64,000 nt of DNA. It comes from Lineus longissimus. Taxonomy: Eukaryota > Nemertea > Pilidiophora > Heteronemertea > Lineidae. Under the pieces are notes generated by a model. It saw nothing but the letters and a program-made list of their open reading frames with translations. It was not told the origin of the DNA and did no database searches. The stretch's first letter is position 1. Each line of letters starts with the position of its first letter. Where the stretch lies: NCBI RefSeq assembly GCF_910592395.1, contig NC_088314.1, forward strand, positions 14,880,001 to 14,944,000. Direction: 5' to 3'. The position numbers were made by a program, and so were the translations under genes. Shown piece by piece: positions 20,082 through 31,861 of this stretch.

Positions 20082-23000
20082 ATGCCCAAAGAGAAGGATA
20101 TTCGAGGTTTTTTTTCTCAAAAACGAAAAGCCCCCGATTCGCCACCACTAGCTCGGTCTAGTAGCCCTCGATTGACCCAGGTGGACGTGGAAGCTGTGAC
20201 TGAGCCGGATTCAGAGGATCTGACTTTGGTGGATGATGATCCTGATAGTGATGTAATTGTTGAGCCTAGAGTATGCGTGCCAAGAGTAACCAAAGCAGCT
20301 AGGCCAAGTTCTCGTACGCAAGTGACTGCTAATTAAGGGTCGGAAAACGGGCAGTCGATATCGGACCACTGGATTTGATTCGAGCTGGCTACGTAAATAC
20401 AAGTGGATTGAATATAAAGAAGTTCGATAGTTCTAAATCAGGGCTAGTAGTCGCTGTCAGATATTTGAGTGAATCTAATAGGCCTAGTAGGCCTACTATA
20501 TATATTTAGTTAATTCATTTGAAAGATAATTCTCGGGAGAAGTCTGCGCATGACATAAAGAAATAGGCTAGGCCTTATAGCCGAAGTTTGCAGGTTTTAA
20601 AATAGCGTCCCCCGTCTCTGTTAGATGAAATGTCAATTCGCCAAACACCTGTCCTATTGAAATCAAATTAGCAACCGGCATATTAGATTTGGGCCTTTTG
20701 TTTGAATATTTCGTTAAAAGTTATAGACAGAACATGTTTTTTTGCAGGAGTGAATTGCAAAATATGCATCCGGCATGGGCAGAATTCGAAGTCTGGGGTG
20801 CGCTATTGGACGTCAGTTGCATCCACAGCATACCGGGAGGATAGGTTGAACGACCATGCCAAAGCCATTCACCACCTGGTAGCTGTTGGACTTGAAGCCC
20901 AGCGAGAGGCCAACGCGAAGAGCGGAGGGGTTAAGGCGTCCCTTGGAGCCATGAAGTCAATGAACTGGCTCGTAAAGCAAGACACGGCCTACACAACAAA
21001 ATACAAGAGTTTGCTGTCGTTGGTTAAGGACCTGGGGTGTAGTTATTTTGAAACGCTAAACGTTGATAAAGTAACTAATTACACCTCAGAGAGGACCATG
21101 CATGAAATGGTTATTTGTATTGGTAAGTTGAGGAAACGATCAGCTCAGCCTAATTCATTATATAATTATACTGAATCACTGGCAGCTCCGAGCATTCGAT
21201 GACATATGCGTTTTGTTGTTTATTTAAGGCCTACTTCATTCATTGTCTTAATTATGTTCAATTAATATTTCAGGACAAGCAATTAAAGAAGAAAAAATAG
21301 AAGCCATCAAAAAGTCAGTTGTGTTTGCCGTCCTGATTGATGAGTCCACCGACATCACCACCATTGAGCAGATGTTGATTTATGCCAAGTATCTGGACCA
21401 AGCGACCGGGGAGACGAAGATAACTTTACTTGGGACAGAGGAGGTAGGCCTGTCACTCAAAAATAGCTTCCCCGCCGGCAATAATCAATAAACAAAAAAA
21501 TTGTTTTCTTCAATTGGTGATCTTATATATTTCAGATGAGATCAGTGAACGCAGATAACATCACCAGGAAGTTAGTGGCGTTCCTTGAGGATAATGTCGG
21601 CCTCGATGTCAAGAAATTGGCGGGCTTTGGAAGTGACGGGGCCAGTGTTATGGCAGGGAGGAACAATGGTGTCGCAACTCAACTAAAGCGTGTAAGTTGT
21701 CTCTCAGAATAGATGGGTTAACGTTCTCTCTTAAATTCGTTACTGTCTGTCAAAATTAATGAAGATGAAGATCCGTTTCTGTTACAGCTTTCACCAATGC
21801 TTGTGAGCTGCCACTGCGTGGCACACCGCCTTGCTCTAGCCATGTCCGATATCGGGAAGAAGGTGCCATACATAAAAAAGTTCAATGAACTCCTGCAGAT
21901 GCTGTTTCAGTTCTATGATGCATCGACGGTACACTATGCAGGTTTGAGGACAATTAAAGTAAGTCACCACTTTTAGAATTTATTAGGCACTCGTACATTA
22001 CATTATTATTATGATAAATAATAATCCCAATTTGCCGGTTACTGACGTTGGTATTTTAATGTAGGCTGGCCCTCTACAGAATTAATGATCGTTTTCTTTA
22101 TTTTCCTCCAGGAGGCAATCGAGGAACAAGTGCTCAAACCGAAACGAGCGCTAACAACCAGGTAGAGCTCGCACAAAGATGCCTGCCACACAATGCGCCA
22201 GATCCTGGCATCGGTCCCCATCAGTCTGGACAGGGAGGCATCTGAGAGATCTGACCCCAAGGCTATTGGGCTGCTGAAGCTGGCATCTGCCTGGAGATTC
22301 GTTGCCACGTTGCAGACAATGTGCGACATTCTCCCAAAGATTTGGGACCTGTCGTTACGTTTTCAGGTGAGCAGACATGACTGTAACGTTTAGGCCCCCG
22401 GGCAGCAGTAGATCACTAATTATATATACTGCACTGGAGTGGATGCGTCAACCTACCCTTCTGTTTTTCAGAAAAGAGACATCTCCTTCACCGACATTGG
22501 TGAAAAGATAGAGGAGACTGTCGGCCAGCTCGAGACGGCCCTTGCTGTACCGGGGAAGTACACCAAGGAGATCATGGAGATGACACAGCGTTTGCAGGAG
22601 GCAACGGATGTCAACCTGACGCATCCCATGTCGATGGAGGACTATATGAAGCAGGTAAGTTTATGAACTAAATGAAATGCTTTGCAAGAAGGATTTTTGA
22701 TTCTATAAACCGGCTCCGTCCTACCACTAAATTGGGATGTTCAAAGCAGATCCTTTTCTATAAAATATTAATAAATATTCTTTCAGATTCATGATCCATT
22801 CATAAAGGCAATAATCGAAAACATCAAGGAAAGGTTCCCCAGGCGGATTTGATAGATAAACTCCGAATATTCGACTGTGACCCTAAACGACATCCAAGGT
22901 TACATCCCGTCACCATCCTTGAGGCTGAACAAACAAACTTTGGGGAATACGAACTACAGGTAAGTGACTCAAATTTGATCCTATCTATCTCAGAATAATA

Positions 23001-23697
23001 GTTTTCTTAAGGCCGTTACCTTAGTCAGAGTTACGTTTTTATTTCAGGAGTTAATCAACCAGTATGAGGAGGGCCTTCATTTATCAGCAGAAGACACACA
23101 AAGCGAATGGCTCAACCTCCGAACTCAAATGGTTTTGAGACCCGACCTATACGGAGTCCTACCAGAAACACTGAAGATTCTGGCTAAATCAGAAGTGTAC
23201 CCCAACTTGGCTAAAGTAGCGGCTGCTGCTCTCATCATTCCAGCTTCTACAGCAGGTATAATACCTATGATTACATGCATTTTGAATGACTGCTCTAATT
23301 ATGGTCTAATTCCTTAATAATTGCAAAGGCCTACCACTAGATTAAATCTTAGATTTAACGCATTTTAACGCAATTTAATTAGTGATCTACTGTTGCCTAT
23401 GACTAGATTTAAAGCATTTTACTTTATTCTTCAGACTGCGAAAGAGGATTCAGCAAACTTAAGCTAATTAAGAACAGACTGCGGAACCGAATGCACCAGG
23501 ACACACTCAATGCTTTGCTGATGGCAAGCATTGAAGGGCCAGCAGTGGATAAGTTCCCTTACGCCAAGGCCTGTCAACTTTGGGGTAATCTTCGCAACAG
23601 GAAGATCAACATCAACTTTGACAAGCTCTTGGCAGCACCGCCGTTAGAAGATGATGATGAGGAACTTGATGACAGCCTCGCCTTCGCAACCAGCTAG
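20082..23697 (+). pseudogene. hAT-2 transposase gene, ten exons, two lesions
   Basis: Exons by GT/AG borders: 1, 20082 to an uncertain donor near 20310; 2, 20748-21122; 3, 21274-21443; 4, 21536-21691; 5, 21788-21958; 6, 22112-22366; 7, 22472-22654; 8, 22787-22959; 9, 23048-23255; 10, 23435-23697. Phases fit at the junctions checked. Exon 1 starts MPKEKDIRGFFSQKRK. Exon 2 holds the BED-type finger (CKICIRHG, then DRLNDHAKAIHH). Exon 3 has the first acidic motif (LIDESTD), exon 4 the second (FGSDGASVM), exon 5 CHCVAHRLALAM, and exons 9-10 the C-terminal dimerisation motif (CERGFSKLK). Damage is limited to a TAG at 22163-22165 and a one-base frameshift near 22842. I know this as the hAT superfamily; it resembles transposases related to the domesticated ZNF862-type genes, a weaker claim. 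Confidence 0.8.
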
Positions 23698-23789
23698 AAG
23701 AACAATGACATAGCACTGCCAATCGCTAGCTCACTGTGTGTTTACCCAGGCCTCTCCACTTCTTTGTAATACAAATTGTATGTATCTGA

Positions 23790-23805
23790 AATAAACTAAA
23801 ATAAA
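23790..23805 (+). terminator. Polyadenylation signals of hAT-2
   Basis: AATAAA occurs at 23790-23795 and again in AAATAAAT at about 23799, roughly 95-110 bp downstream of the stop codon at 23695-23697. Confidence 0.5.
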
Positions 23806-24770
23806 TATTAGAAAGAGATAAATTAAACATAGTCATAGTCTTCGCTTTTTTCAATTTCCTTCGTTACTTACGATAACCACATGGCTGTGCTAAAAATAGG
23901 CCCGCAACTACTAGTTGACGAGGCTGCGGGAGGTCAATGCATTTGATAGAACAGCCTGCTTCATTCATCCAATGTATGCGGAGTGGTAATTCTATTTTTA
24001 GCCATGTTAGCTGGTCTGCGCAATAGACGGAATGGACAATTGATATCTCGCTACAGAACTTGTGCATGTGTGTGAAGGCGGGAGCTTGTAATGTGGTGTC
24101 GGGGATTACTTTTTTGCTGGACTGGACTTGTAAATAGATTACTATTATAGGACCTAGGTCTATTCACGAGGTCATATGGATGCAAAAGCAAGTAATCAGG
24201 TAATCTTCTGGCCGCTATCATCCCCCTACCTCCCTTGCAATAATAATACCATATTAAAGCAGTTTTTGCGGAACTTCGCCGGCCACGCGGCCGGTACGTT
24301 ACTGGTTTGTTTTGCGCCCGGGTTTTGCAGTGTCGTCACAAATGTTCCTGTAAGAAATTGCGTCCTTGAAGCGCATTTAAAACGGCATATGAAGCACTCA
24401 GGTGCCAGGAAATCGCATCTAAGCGGTTTCAAGTAAAAAAATTTTCTGGGGGAGACTACCCCAGACCCCCCGTTCGGTGGCGCGTCTACGGCGCGCACGT
24501 CGGGCTGCGCCCGACAGAATACACAGTATTCCTTAAGTTTTAATGATGGGCTAGCGCCCGGTCTGTTTCAGACCTAGTGGAGAACCCTGATATGGTCCTT
24601 GAACAGAGGTGTAGCCATATATAGCATGGCATTGTGTAGAGAATTAATTCAGGAAAGTGTGGAGTTGTGATATGAGGCATTAGCGAAAAGCAAGTAGGTG
24701 ACTTTGTTCATATTCTGACTTAGATTTTTTTTAACAATATGACAATTTATCATTTATTTCTTACTTTTAG

Positions 24771-26405
24771 GTACAACAGTCACTTGGTTGGAGCTACTGC
24801 TGATGGAGCAAGTGTCAACTTTGGCCGCATCAACGGTGTCCTGACACAGATGAAGGCAGAAAGAGGCTGGTTGGTGACAATCCATTGTGCTCTTCATAGG
24901 ACCGAGCTTGCCTTGGGTGATTCCCTGAAGCAACAGAAGCCTTTCAAAGACATGTTTGACTTCATGGTCATGTTGTTTTACATCTTCAAAAGGTAACTGC
25001 AAAGGCCCTAGGCGTCCAGGTGTATGTTTTTCCAAAGATACACGGGACAAGATTCATCAGCCACACAAATCATTCTCAAGAATTGGATCCCCCTTGCTAT
25101 CGCCCTTGAGAACATGCAGGCAAATCATGAGGAGGGGCAAATGAAACAGCTCAATGCTAAAGTTAGGGGCATTGTGAAACGCCTTCATGATTTAAGATTC
25201 TTGGCCTATTGCAATTACTTGAAGCACGTCTTAGACATTCTGGGAGAACTGTCTCTGAAACTTGAGCAAAATCACTTGCTTGTCTTTGATGTTTGGCCAC
25301 TGGTAGAAATGACAGAAGGCCAAGTTAATGATCTCTCACAGGATCCAGCAGATACTCAGTTATCTGAGGATGGACACATCAGGTCATCCAGTGTTGATTT
25401 CTCACTAGTTGATGACACAACATTGAAGTGTGACCTTGTTAACAATGGTGACAATAGGAAAAAAGAAGAGAATAGGTTGTATACCAGTGTCCAATTAGAT
25501 GATATGAAGTTTGTTCAGCAGGCTGGTGAGGTGAGTGATGTCACATTGAAGAGGCAGTTGAATGAGGTGAGTGAATGTCTGAATTCTCGCTTCGATTCAT
25601 TTCAGGGGGATGTCTTTCCAAACATGTGTTCGGTTGATCCAGCCAATTGGGCTGCAAGTCCAGAAGGTGATGTACCAAAGATTGAGGCAATGGCTGACCA
25701 CTTTCAAGTGCCACTTCAAGCTGAAGGTTTTGATAGGACCAGGATTACTCGGGAGTGGAAAGACTTGCGCATATTGGTAAGAAATTACTATGCATCAGTA
25801 TCTTCTGCTAGGGAGCTCTGGAAGAAAAAACTCCAGTACAGAAGGAAGTAATTTCCAAATATATGTCTTCTTGTGGAACTTGCATTCAGCATTGCAGCAA
25901 CAACTGGGGTGGTTGAGAGTGGCTTCAGCCACCTAACCTCATTGCTGAATGACAGGCGCTTGACTACCAGACAGTTGAGAACTTGTTGCTTATCAAGCTG
26001 AATGACAAAAACTGGACTCCTCAAGACAAAGATGAAATTCTTGACAATGCTCTGGATGACAACATGCAGAAAATGAGAGTCCTTAGTCTTGAAAGCACCT
26101 CAGCAACAGGAACTCAATGGGCCTGTGGACAACTTGATGAAGATGTCGCATTGGATGACGATGATAGCGGCAGTGATTCTTCAGATGACGATTCAGATGC
26201 AGAATCTGTGCTTTCTTCAGATGACTGTCTCTTCCTCACAGACGAAGAAGAGGATTTGGATCTTGGAGATCTCCCAGATGTTGAGGACTTCTCCTACATT
26301 CTTGATGCAGACAATTCACACCCTGATCATGTTGAGGACCCCATTATTGATTCAGACCATACACACACTGAGGCTGACCCTACTGGTACTACTTCTGCTC
26401 AGTAA
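24771..26405 (+). pseudogene. hAT-1A exon 4 (catalytic and C-terminal part)
   Basis: The exon starts after CTTTTAG with a phase that matches exon 3 at 19108. It encodes LVGATADGASVNFG, IHCALHRTELALGDS, then, after frameshifts near 24993 and 25060, a long central region. The C-terminus reads TTGVVESGFSHL, again after a stop at 25850, and ends in a very acidic tail (DDDDSGSDSSDDD) with a TAA stop at 26403-26405. The same order and similar wording occur in hAT-1B, which is far better preserved. The two therefore represent the same family, this copy being the older or more damaged one. Confidence 0.7.
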
Positions 26406-27160
26406 TGCCTATATCAAATAGGTCTAGGTAAGTTCCAGCTGCTTTTCAACATGACTTAAACCTACAACTTGCTTTCCGTGTGATGGCATAGTAATTATGC
26501 CAGAGAGGCTGGGCTTGGCCTAGATCTGATAAACACTAGTGCTCGTTGATAGGCCAGGTGTAGGTAGCTTGTGTTCACGTCATTGGTGCCAAATAAACAC
26601 GTTGCAATGCTTCTATACAAAGGATGGTTTTCAGAAAATAGGCCCTACATGTAGAATGTACTTTTTCTCTATTTAATTGCTTTCCCCCAGAGTATCTTTG
26701 GAATGCATTATATACATCCCTGTTTATGTCTACCCAGACCTAGGCCTATATCATTTCAGACTGGCATGGCATTACTGTCAGGGTCACATCTGATGAGGTG
26801 TTACTATGGGAAAGATGATTCTAAGGCAGTAAAACAATTCTTTGAATGTGACATTTGGGTCATTTTTTCACTTATCCAATAAACACATGCAGTCAGTTCC
26901 TGATGTTGGATTGCAGGCCATGAAAAAAATAATATTTTTATTGTCCATTATCTTTTACTGACCACATTAATTCAGCTTTATACTATGACACAACCATCTA
27001 ACTTGTTAATAGAAATACAATACTGACCTACCCAAGACTTGCAGAAGCCCCTTTTATAATCACCGGAGGGTCATATCCCTACCACTGTCTGAGTTGAGGG
27101 ACAATAAACCCAAAAATACTTTCTTTTCCCTGACTTGACTTAGTGACAATCTGATACTGA
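26406..27160. other. Non-coding stretch
   Basis: AT-rich sequence in which I see no gene. It may in part be the 3' tail of hAT-1A, but it does not align by eye with the tail of hAT-1B. Confidence 0.35.
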
Positions 27161-27161
27161 T

Positions 27162-28018
27162 ATGGCCTGTTTACCAAATATCAAGGACAGTTTCCACAAA
27201 GAAGCTTCAGAGAAAGTTCAGTTACACTCAGTTCTAAACCAAGCAGCCATCATGGCAAGTAATGCTGAAGACGATGAGACCCTTAATTTCATACGATTAA
27301 AAGAAATACACGAATTGCAGAATCCAAGGAAAAAACGGCCATCCGATAGTCCGAGTAAGCAGAAGGAAAAACGGCAGAGAAGAAAGGAATCCGGCATTGC
27401 GATCAGCAAAGTTCGGGGGCACATTGAATTTTCTTGTGATACGTCTGAGGAGAAAACAATACTAATGAACAAAATTGACCATATCAAAATGATACTTGGA
27501 GGAGGCCGAATTGCTGAGGAGAGCAATTACGCCCTACTGTCACAGGTTTTGGATTACTATGTAGAGAAGAATTTAGAGAAGGACATGACTAAGAGAAAGG
27601 AAGAACAGGAAAGGGCGAGTGACGTTCCACTCCCTGGATCGTACCATCATTGCAACGAAGACTCAATGGATGAGCCAATATTTTTGTGCACGCAATCCGC
27701 AATTAACAATCTTTTTAATCGTTTGCAGTTGCACAATTCTTCATGCTCCAAACCAATGTCTGGTAGTGGATTTAAAAACGAAGATGGACATATTGGGAAG
27801 TCTGTGTTCAGTTGGAGGACGAGCGTGACAGCTGTGCTGATGAAGCAGAACGACTGTTGAGTGTTGGTGGCAAGGGAGGGTTCGGAAAGTCACACCAAAT
27901 GTTGACAAAATCCAATGCATACAGGAAAAAGCTCAAGCTCAAGCAGCATGACTTGGAGAAGTTGGAGGAGGAAGTTGATGTGAAATCTAATGAACTCAAA
28001 CACCTCATGCACAATTAG
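27162..28018 (+). pseudogene. Unrecognised two-part ORF, possible deleted transposon gene
   Basis: A 232-codon reading frame (27162-27860) starts MACLPNIKDSFHKEAS. It has a lysine- and arginine-rich segment (KKRPSDSPSKQKEKRQRRKE), a helical middle and a C-terminal pattern SSCSKPMSGSGFKNEDGHIG that resembles the Cys-pair and GH linker found near the N-terminus of some invertebrate transposases. At about 27812 a second frame takes over (DERDSCADEAERLLSVGGKGGFGKSH), ends in a coiled coil (KHDLEKLEEEVDVKS-like heptads) and stops at 28016-28018. The abrupt change could mean that the centre of the gene has been deleted, leaving N- and C-terminal ends. I do not recognise the protein; the transposon idea is inference. 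Confidence 0.35.
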
Positions 28019-28750
28019 CAGTGAACTGTTTGACAAACTGAGAACATATTAGTTGACATTGATTCAGATAACATTACGTTACATGCATCTTATGTAGAAA
28101 ATATTTACCAAACTGATAACTCGTTGAGTGGACACTTCTATCAATCTACCTACAGAGTGTGGAGTGTTGAAAAAAACTCACAACAAAATATTAGTGCCAA
28201 TGTAAATGTCAAGGAAGTGACAATATTTTTAGTTGTGTCATGCTACAAACTGGTCTCAAGTGCTCATTTCCTCTTATATACATGTATAGGAAAGAATTTT
28301 ATCAAAACTTCTAATATATGATAAAATAATTCATCAAAGAACTATGGCTTTGTGTTATTCGATTGTTGTGCATGATTGAGGGTTTTGAGGGCCAGTTTTT
28401 ATGCCATCAGAATGAGTACTGCATCTCCTGGCCTTTGCGAATTCTTTAGCTATTTTGAATTTTCGGTTAGAAATCGGTATTAAATTGGGGGTGAATGATG
28501 GCATTGTAAGGCATTACATGGGTATTAAATCCATCCTCCTTTAAGCTGCAGAAACCATGTAGCCATACATGTACCACATCAGACGAGTTCACTAACTTAT
28601 CATCTTTCTAACTGTAGATGTACACAACACCAATAAATTTCCCAGCTTTCAACTATGTCAGCTATAATAGTACTTCTAGTACATACAGTTAATTAAAGTA
28701 AATGTGAACTTAAACTAGTTTCGTGTTTCATCACTAACTTGTGTTGGAAA
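28019..28750. other. Non-coding stretch
   Basis: No gene or clear repeat is visible in this AT-rich segment between the unrecognised ORF and the small MITEs. Confidence 0.35.
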
Positions 28751-28753
28751 TAT

Positions 28754-28978
28754 TAAAACTTTGCCTTTTTGGGGGCTACTTGGTGACATAAACAAGATGA
28801 ACATGAAAGACATTGCGTAGTTTCTTTTAAATGGTTATTCTATCAACAGTATTATTTTTGATTAAACTCATTGATTAGAACATAAAATAAAGTACTGTTG
28901 ATGGAATAACTTCTTTTTAAATGGACGCGATTTTGTTATCTGCATGTGGCAAACTAGCCCCCATAAGGCACAGTTTTA
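28754..28978. mobile_element. Small MITE, Tc1/mariner-like
   Basis: Inverted ends of roughly 25 bp: left TAAAACTTTGCCTTTTTGGG, right the inverted form of TAAAACTGTGCCTTATGGGG. An inner inverted pair around GTTATTC(T/C)ATCAACAGTA lies at about 28840 and 28895. The terminal TA on both ends may be the target duplication. No coding capacity. Confidence 0.6.
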
Positions 28979-29050
28979 CGGTATTTGAAAGTTTGAAGGT
29001 TCAAAGGCGATTTAATGATCACTTCTTTATGAAGAATTATCATGCTTATA

Positions 29051-29278
29051 TGGGGTGTCCCAGAAAGTTTGCCGGTAATGTATTTAGGTAAAAGCGAAAA
29101 TTTACACCTAGGGAGTTATAAAGTGGGGGAAACGAATGGGGAATATGAAAACTTTTTTCAGTTTAATGCACAAACGATATAATAGTAAATTTGCACTTTA
29201 CTGAAATGATTTGTCGAATGAAGATAAGAAATAAATATGTGAAACTGTTGAACCCGACCAACTTTCTGAGACACCCTG
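29051..29278. mobile_element. Small MITE with mariner-like ends
   Basis: Inverted ends (left TGGGGTGTCCCAGAAAGTTTG, right CCAACTTTCTGAGACACCCTG), each next to a TA dinucleotide (29049-29050 and 29279-29280). The GGGTGTC(T/C)CAGAAAGTT end is the style of mariner-family terminal repeats. The element is 228 bp long and non-coding. Confidence 0.7.
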
Positions 29279-29309
29279 TATAGATACATCAGTATCATGC
29301 TATTCGACC

Positions 29310-30796
29310 TTAATTTGCAAAGTGGTTTCTGATTATCCCATTTCTTATTATTTCACCATCGTTTGGGTTATTCGGAAGAGGAGGGTTCACGTCATTGTCT
29401 GGGTTGTCGTCGACATTTGGGGGTGCATTAGGCTGAAGGGGCACACCATTTTCCTCACATATGTTATGCAAAACAGCTGTAGCAGTAATGACTTTTAAGC
29501 ATCTCTCTGGTCTCAGTGTTAGAGCTCCACCTGAAATAAGAAATAAAGAAAACTGCATTTTTGTCGAAGATTGTTAGTTCGGGCACAAACCGTATCGGTT
29601 AATTTGGTGAAGATGACGCATATGCTCTCAACACCTTTGTTAAAAAAATATACTGTTCAAAAGTACTTTTTGTATAGTTGCAGAAAGATTAGCCGGTAAA
29701 AACCTAGTGATCACCTTCGACACTCATAAGTGAAACTTAATAATAAACTGATGAAAATTTACGTCGCAGTTGAGCATTTGCACGAAGATCTGTTTAATTG
29801 CTTGCGCCTAAACTACAGGGTTACCCAATAAAATGTCCAAAAGCTAATGGATTCACCATTACATTTGGACATTTCATTGGGTCATCCTTTGTACAGAAAC
29901 ATATTCAAACTAGTAAGAAAAATTAGAATGACGGAAAGTTTTACCATTTCGGTGAAGGCATAACCACCTCATTTTCCATCTACCAAATGTCCCTTCAATC
30001 TTCTGTCGAGTCCTTCTGTGATTCCTGTTATAACTCCTTTCCGCTTCGTCTCTAGGGTGCTGGATAGGGGTAAGAAGCCAAGGGCGCAGCGGATATGCAC
30101 GGTCTCCGAGCAGCTGGCCAACGGGAAATTCTCCATGCTCAAAACGTGTGCTAAGGTGACAATTATTCCAGATAAATGCATCATGAGTAGCCCAGGCCAT
30201 CGGGCTACCAAATTTGTGAACTTCATGTCACTATCACATATGCCCTGAACGTTTATTGCATGAGAATGCTTTCTTGAAACATACGCATCTTCATGTAATG
30301 ATGGTGTCACGATTGGCACAAGACTTCCATCAACACAACCGATCACATTAGGAATGCGACGACGCGGACTATAGAAGCCTTCTTTAATGGCTTGTAGTCT
30401 ATATGGATGTCTAGGGAAGGTAATGACGTTTGGAGCGACTGCAGTGAGGGCAGTTGCTACCCTCAGAATTATACGGGAAACCGAGCTCTGAGAAATGCCA
30501 CAGAGGTCACCACTCACATACTGAAAGTTTCCATTGGCAAAGTATCGCAATGCACACAGTACTTGTAACGTGGGAGGAATCGCATGGTTTCGCCGTGTGG
30601 GATGGTCTAAGTCATTCCCTATCATGTCCACCACTTCAAGCAACACATGTCGTGGCATGCGATATCGTTTGATCATGTCTACGTCATCGTACAATTCCAA
30701 AGGATGAATACGGTCCCTAATGATGCGATTTCGGCGTAAAGCCCTCCTGTTTTCGTCTTCGAGCAGCAATGCGACAGCCATTTTGCGTGCACTCAT
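29310..30796 (-). pseudogene. PIF/Harbinger nuclease (HARBI1-like), two exons
   Basis: A transposase-type nuclease read on the minus strand. The best start is ATG at 30796 (MSARKMAVALLLEDENRR); an open frame extends further upstream to 30970 but that part is compositionally different. Motifs: RYRMPRHVLLEVVDMIGNDL, FANGNFQYVSGDLCGISQSSVSRI, then the DDE core with IGCVDGSLVPI, HDAFIWNN and a Glu in RQKIEGTFGRWKMRW. A frameshift near 30200 separates the first two acidic motifs. Exon 1 ends at 29945 (donor GT at 29944-29943), and exon 2 starts at 29530 after TTTCAG; the phase fits (NGGALTL) and leads into VITATAVLHNICEENG, the family C-terminus. The GGGGCCTTATTC sequence at about 30929-30940 (minus strand) may be part of its terminal repeat; the other end was not found. 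Confidence 0.75.
29814..29893. mobile_element. 80-bp palindromic MITE in the Harbinger intron
   Basis: Left arm TACAGGGTTACCCAATAAAA..., right arm the inverted form of TACAAAGGATGACCCAATGA... The arms pair over most of their length around ATTCA. TA on both ends suggests a Tc1/mariner-type target. Confidence 0.6.
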
Positions 30797-31169
30797 CTGA
30801 TTTGCGGGAGATATTTCAGATCCGCGAGCTGCGGGGGGAGATGCGTAAAAAATTGCGTGCTCGTAATTTGCGCGTGCTTTATGAATCCGACTTGCGGGCA
30901 CGCAAGTAGCTTGCATGAAGTTGGTGAATAAGGCCCCTGCAGTCCTCGGACCTGACTCTCTGCTAACCATTTGGCAATGTGGATTTCTATGTTGGGCTGG
31001 TGATATTATTTTGGTAAGTTACCCTGTACATGCTGTTTATGTTCCTTTCTTCAGAAATATATTGCTGAACTGATAGAACTGTTTGTAAGCTTCATTTCGG
31101 TGAAAATTTCATCCAAATCCTCCAAGAAATAAGGAAGTTATGGCCAATTTATGTCGGCAGTCAACTGTT

Positions 31170-31221
31170 GATTAATTAATTAATTAATTAATTGTTAATT
31201 AATTAATTTATTTATTTATTT
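31170..31221. repeat. (TTAA)n / (TTTA)n simple repeat
   Basis: About 50 bp of ATTAATTAATTAA changing into TTTATTTATTTA. Confidence 0.85.
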
Positions 31222-31708
31222 GATTCTGTAGTGCATTCCATAAACTTTCAGCTGATTCAAACCTCATGGAATTCTGTTTACATTTGAGAAAGTTGTGACA
31301 GGTTAAAGGCATGACTAAGCTATTTTCCATTAAAAAGTGATCACACTCAAGTCTATTGTTTTTCTATTAAAACAAAGGAGACGTAATTACCCCGACTTTT
31401 AAAACTTCAAAATGCCATAACTTCCCTAATCTTGGGTCAATCCTCAATATTTAAAGACCATTTTCTTTCTTTATTCAGGCTCTTTCCATTGGTGTTAGTG
31501 TCGTGCATGTTCAGAATGTTTGAATTTTTTTGTCACATACCTAGGCTATGGAATGCCAGGAGTGCTTTTGTTTTCCATGTGTGCTTCAGTTCCCTCAAGC
31601 TTGGTTTGGCAGGCAACATCAACCACATGCGAGGAATAATGCAATTCGCAAAAAAAGGTACAAGTTATTCTGGAGGATGCTTGATCAAAGAGGGGCATGG
31701 TGGGATGA

Positions 31709-31861
31709 CGAGATGTTCTAAAGAAAGGACAGAGGGCCAGAGATGCAAACTTTACTGTCTGGAGTCGGAGGGAGGTAATGCCAGATTGCGTGATTGACTT
31801 TGTCAGAGGATTGTACCCAAATTTTCCTGGGAGACCATACATGGGCCACAGGTGGCAGTAA
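31709..31861 (+). pseudogene. Fragment resembling the P2X7-type C-terminal domain
   Basis: A 50-codon open stretch ending in TAA at 31859-31861 reads ...ANFTVWSRREVMPDCVIDFV then RGLYPNFPGRPYMGHRW. The pattern P-x-C-V, a hydrophobic stretch, R-x-x-[YF]-P, G-x-x-Y-x-G is what I know from the intracellular zinc-binding C-terminal domain of P2X7 receptors and from multicopy invertebrate proteins that carry this domain alone. A TGA at 31706-31708 bounds it upstream, so this is a fragment. Identification by eye only. Confidence 0.35.

Larger units (their letters stand above)
19159..24589 (+). mobile_element. hAT-2: nearly complete 5.4-kb hAT element
   Basis: The ends are CAGGGTTCTCCACTA and its inverted complement TAGTGGAGAACCCTG, flanked by the 5-bp direct repeat ATATG (19154-19158 and 24590-24594). 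Subterminal regions are rich in GCGCCCGG motifs; a hairpin AGTCCGGGCGC/GCGCCCGGACT occurs just inside the left end (about 19181-19204), and similar motifs occur at 24500-24562. The element carries one ten-exon transposase gene (20082-23697) with its own TATA box and polyadenylation signals. It is inserted into intron 3 of hAT-1A in the same orientation. Confidence 0.85.

Noticed and set aside
30800-30970. N-terminal extension of the minus-strand Harbinger nuclease to 30970
   Set aside because: The extra 58 codons are in a segment that also contains terminal-repeat-like sequence, and the family usually starts close to the ATG at 30796.
31617-31800. Harbinger-type N-terminus (LFWRMLDQRGAWWDDEMF)
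   Set aside because: The resemblance is limited to a few aromatic residues, and the adjoining frame fits a different domain better.
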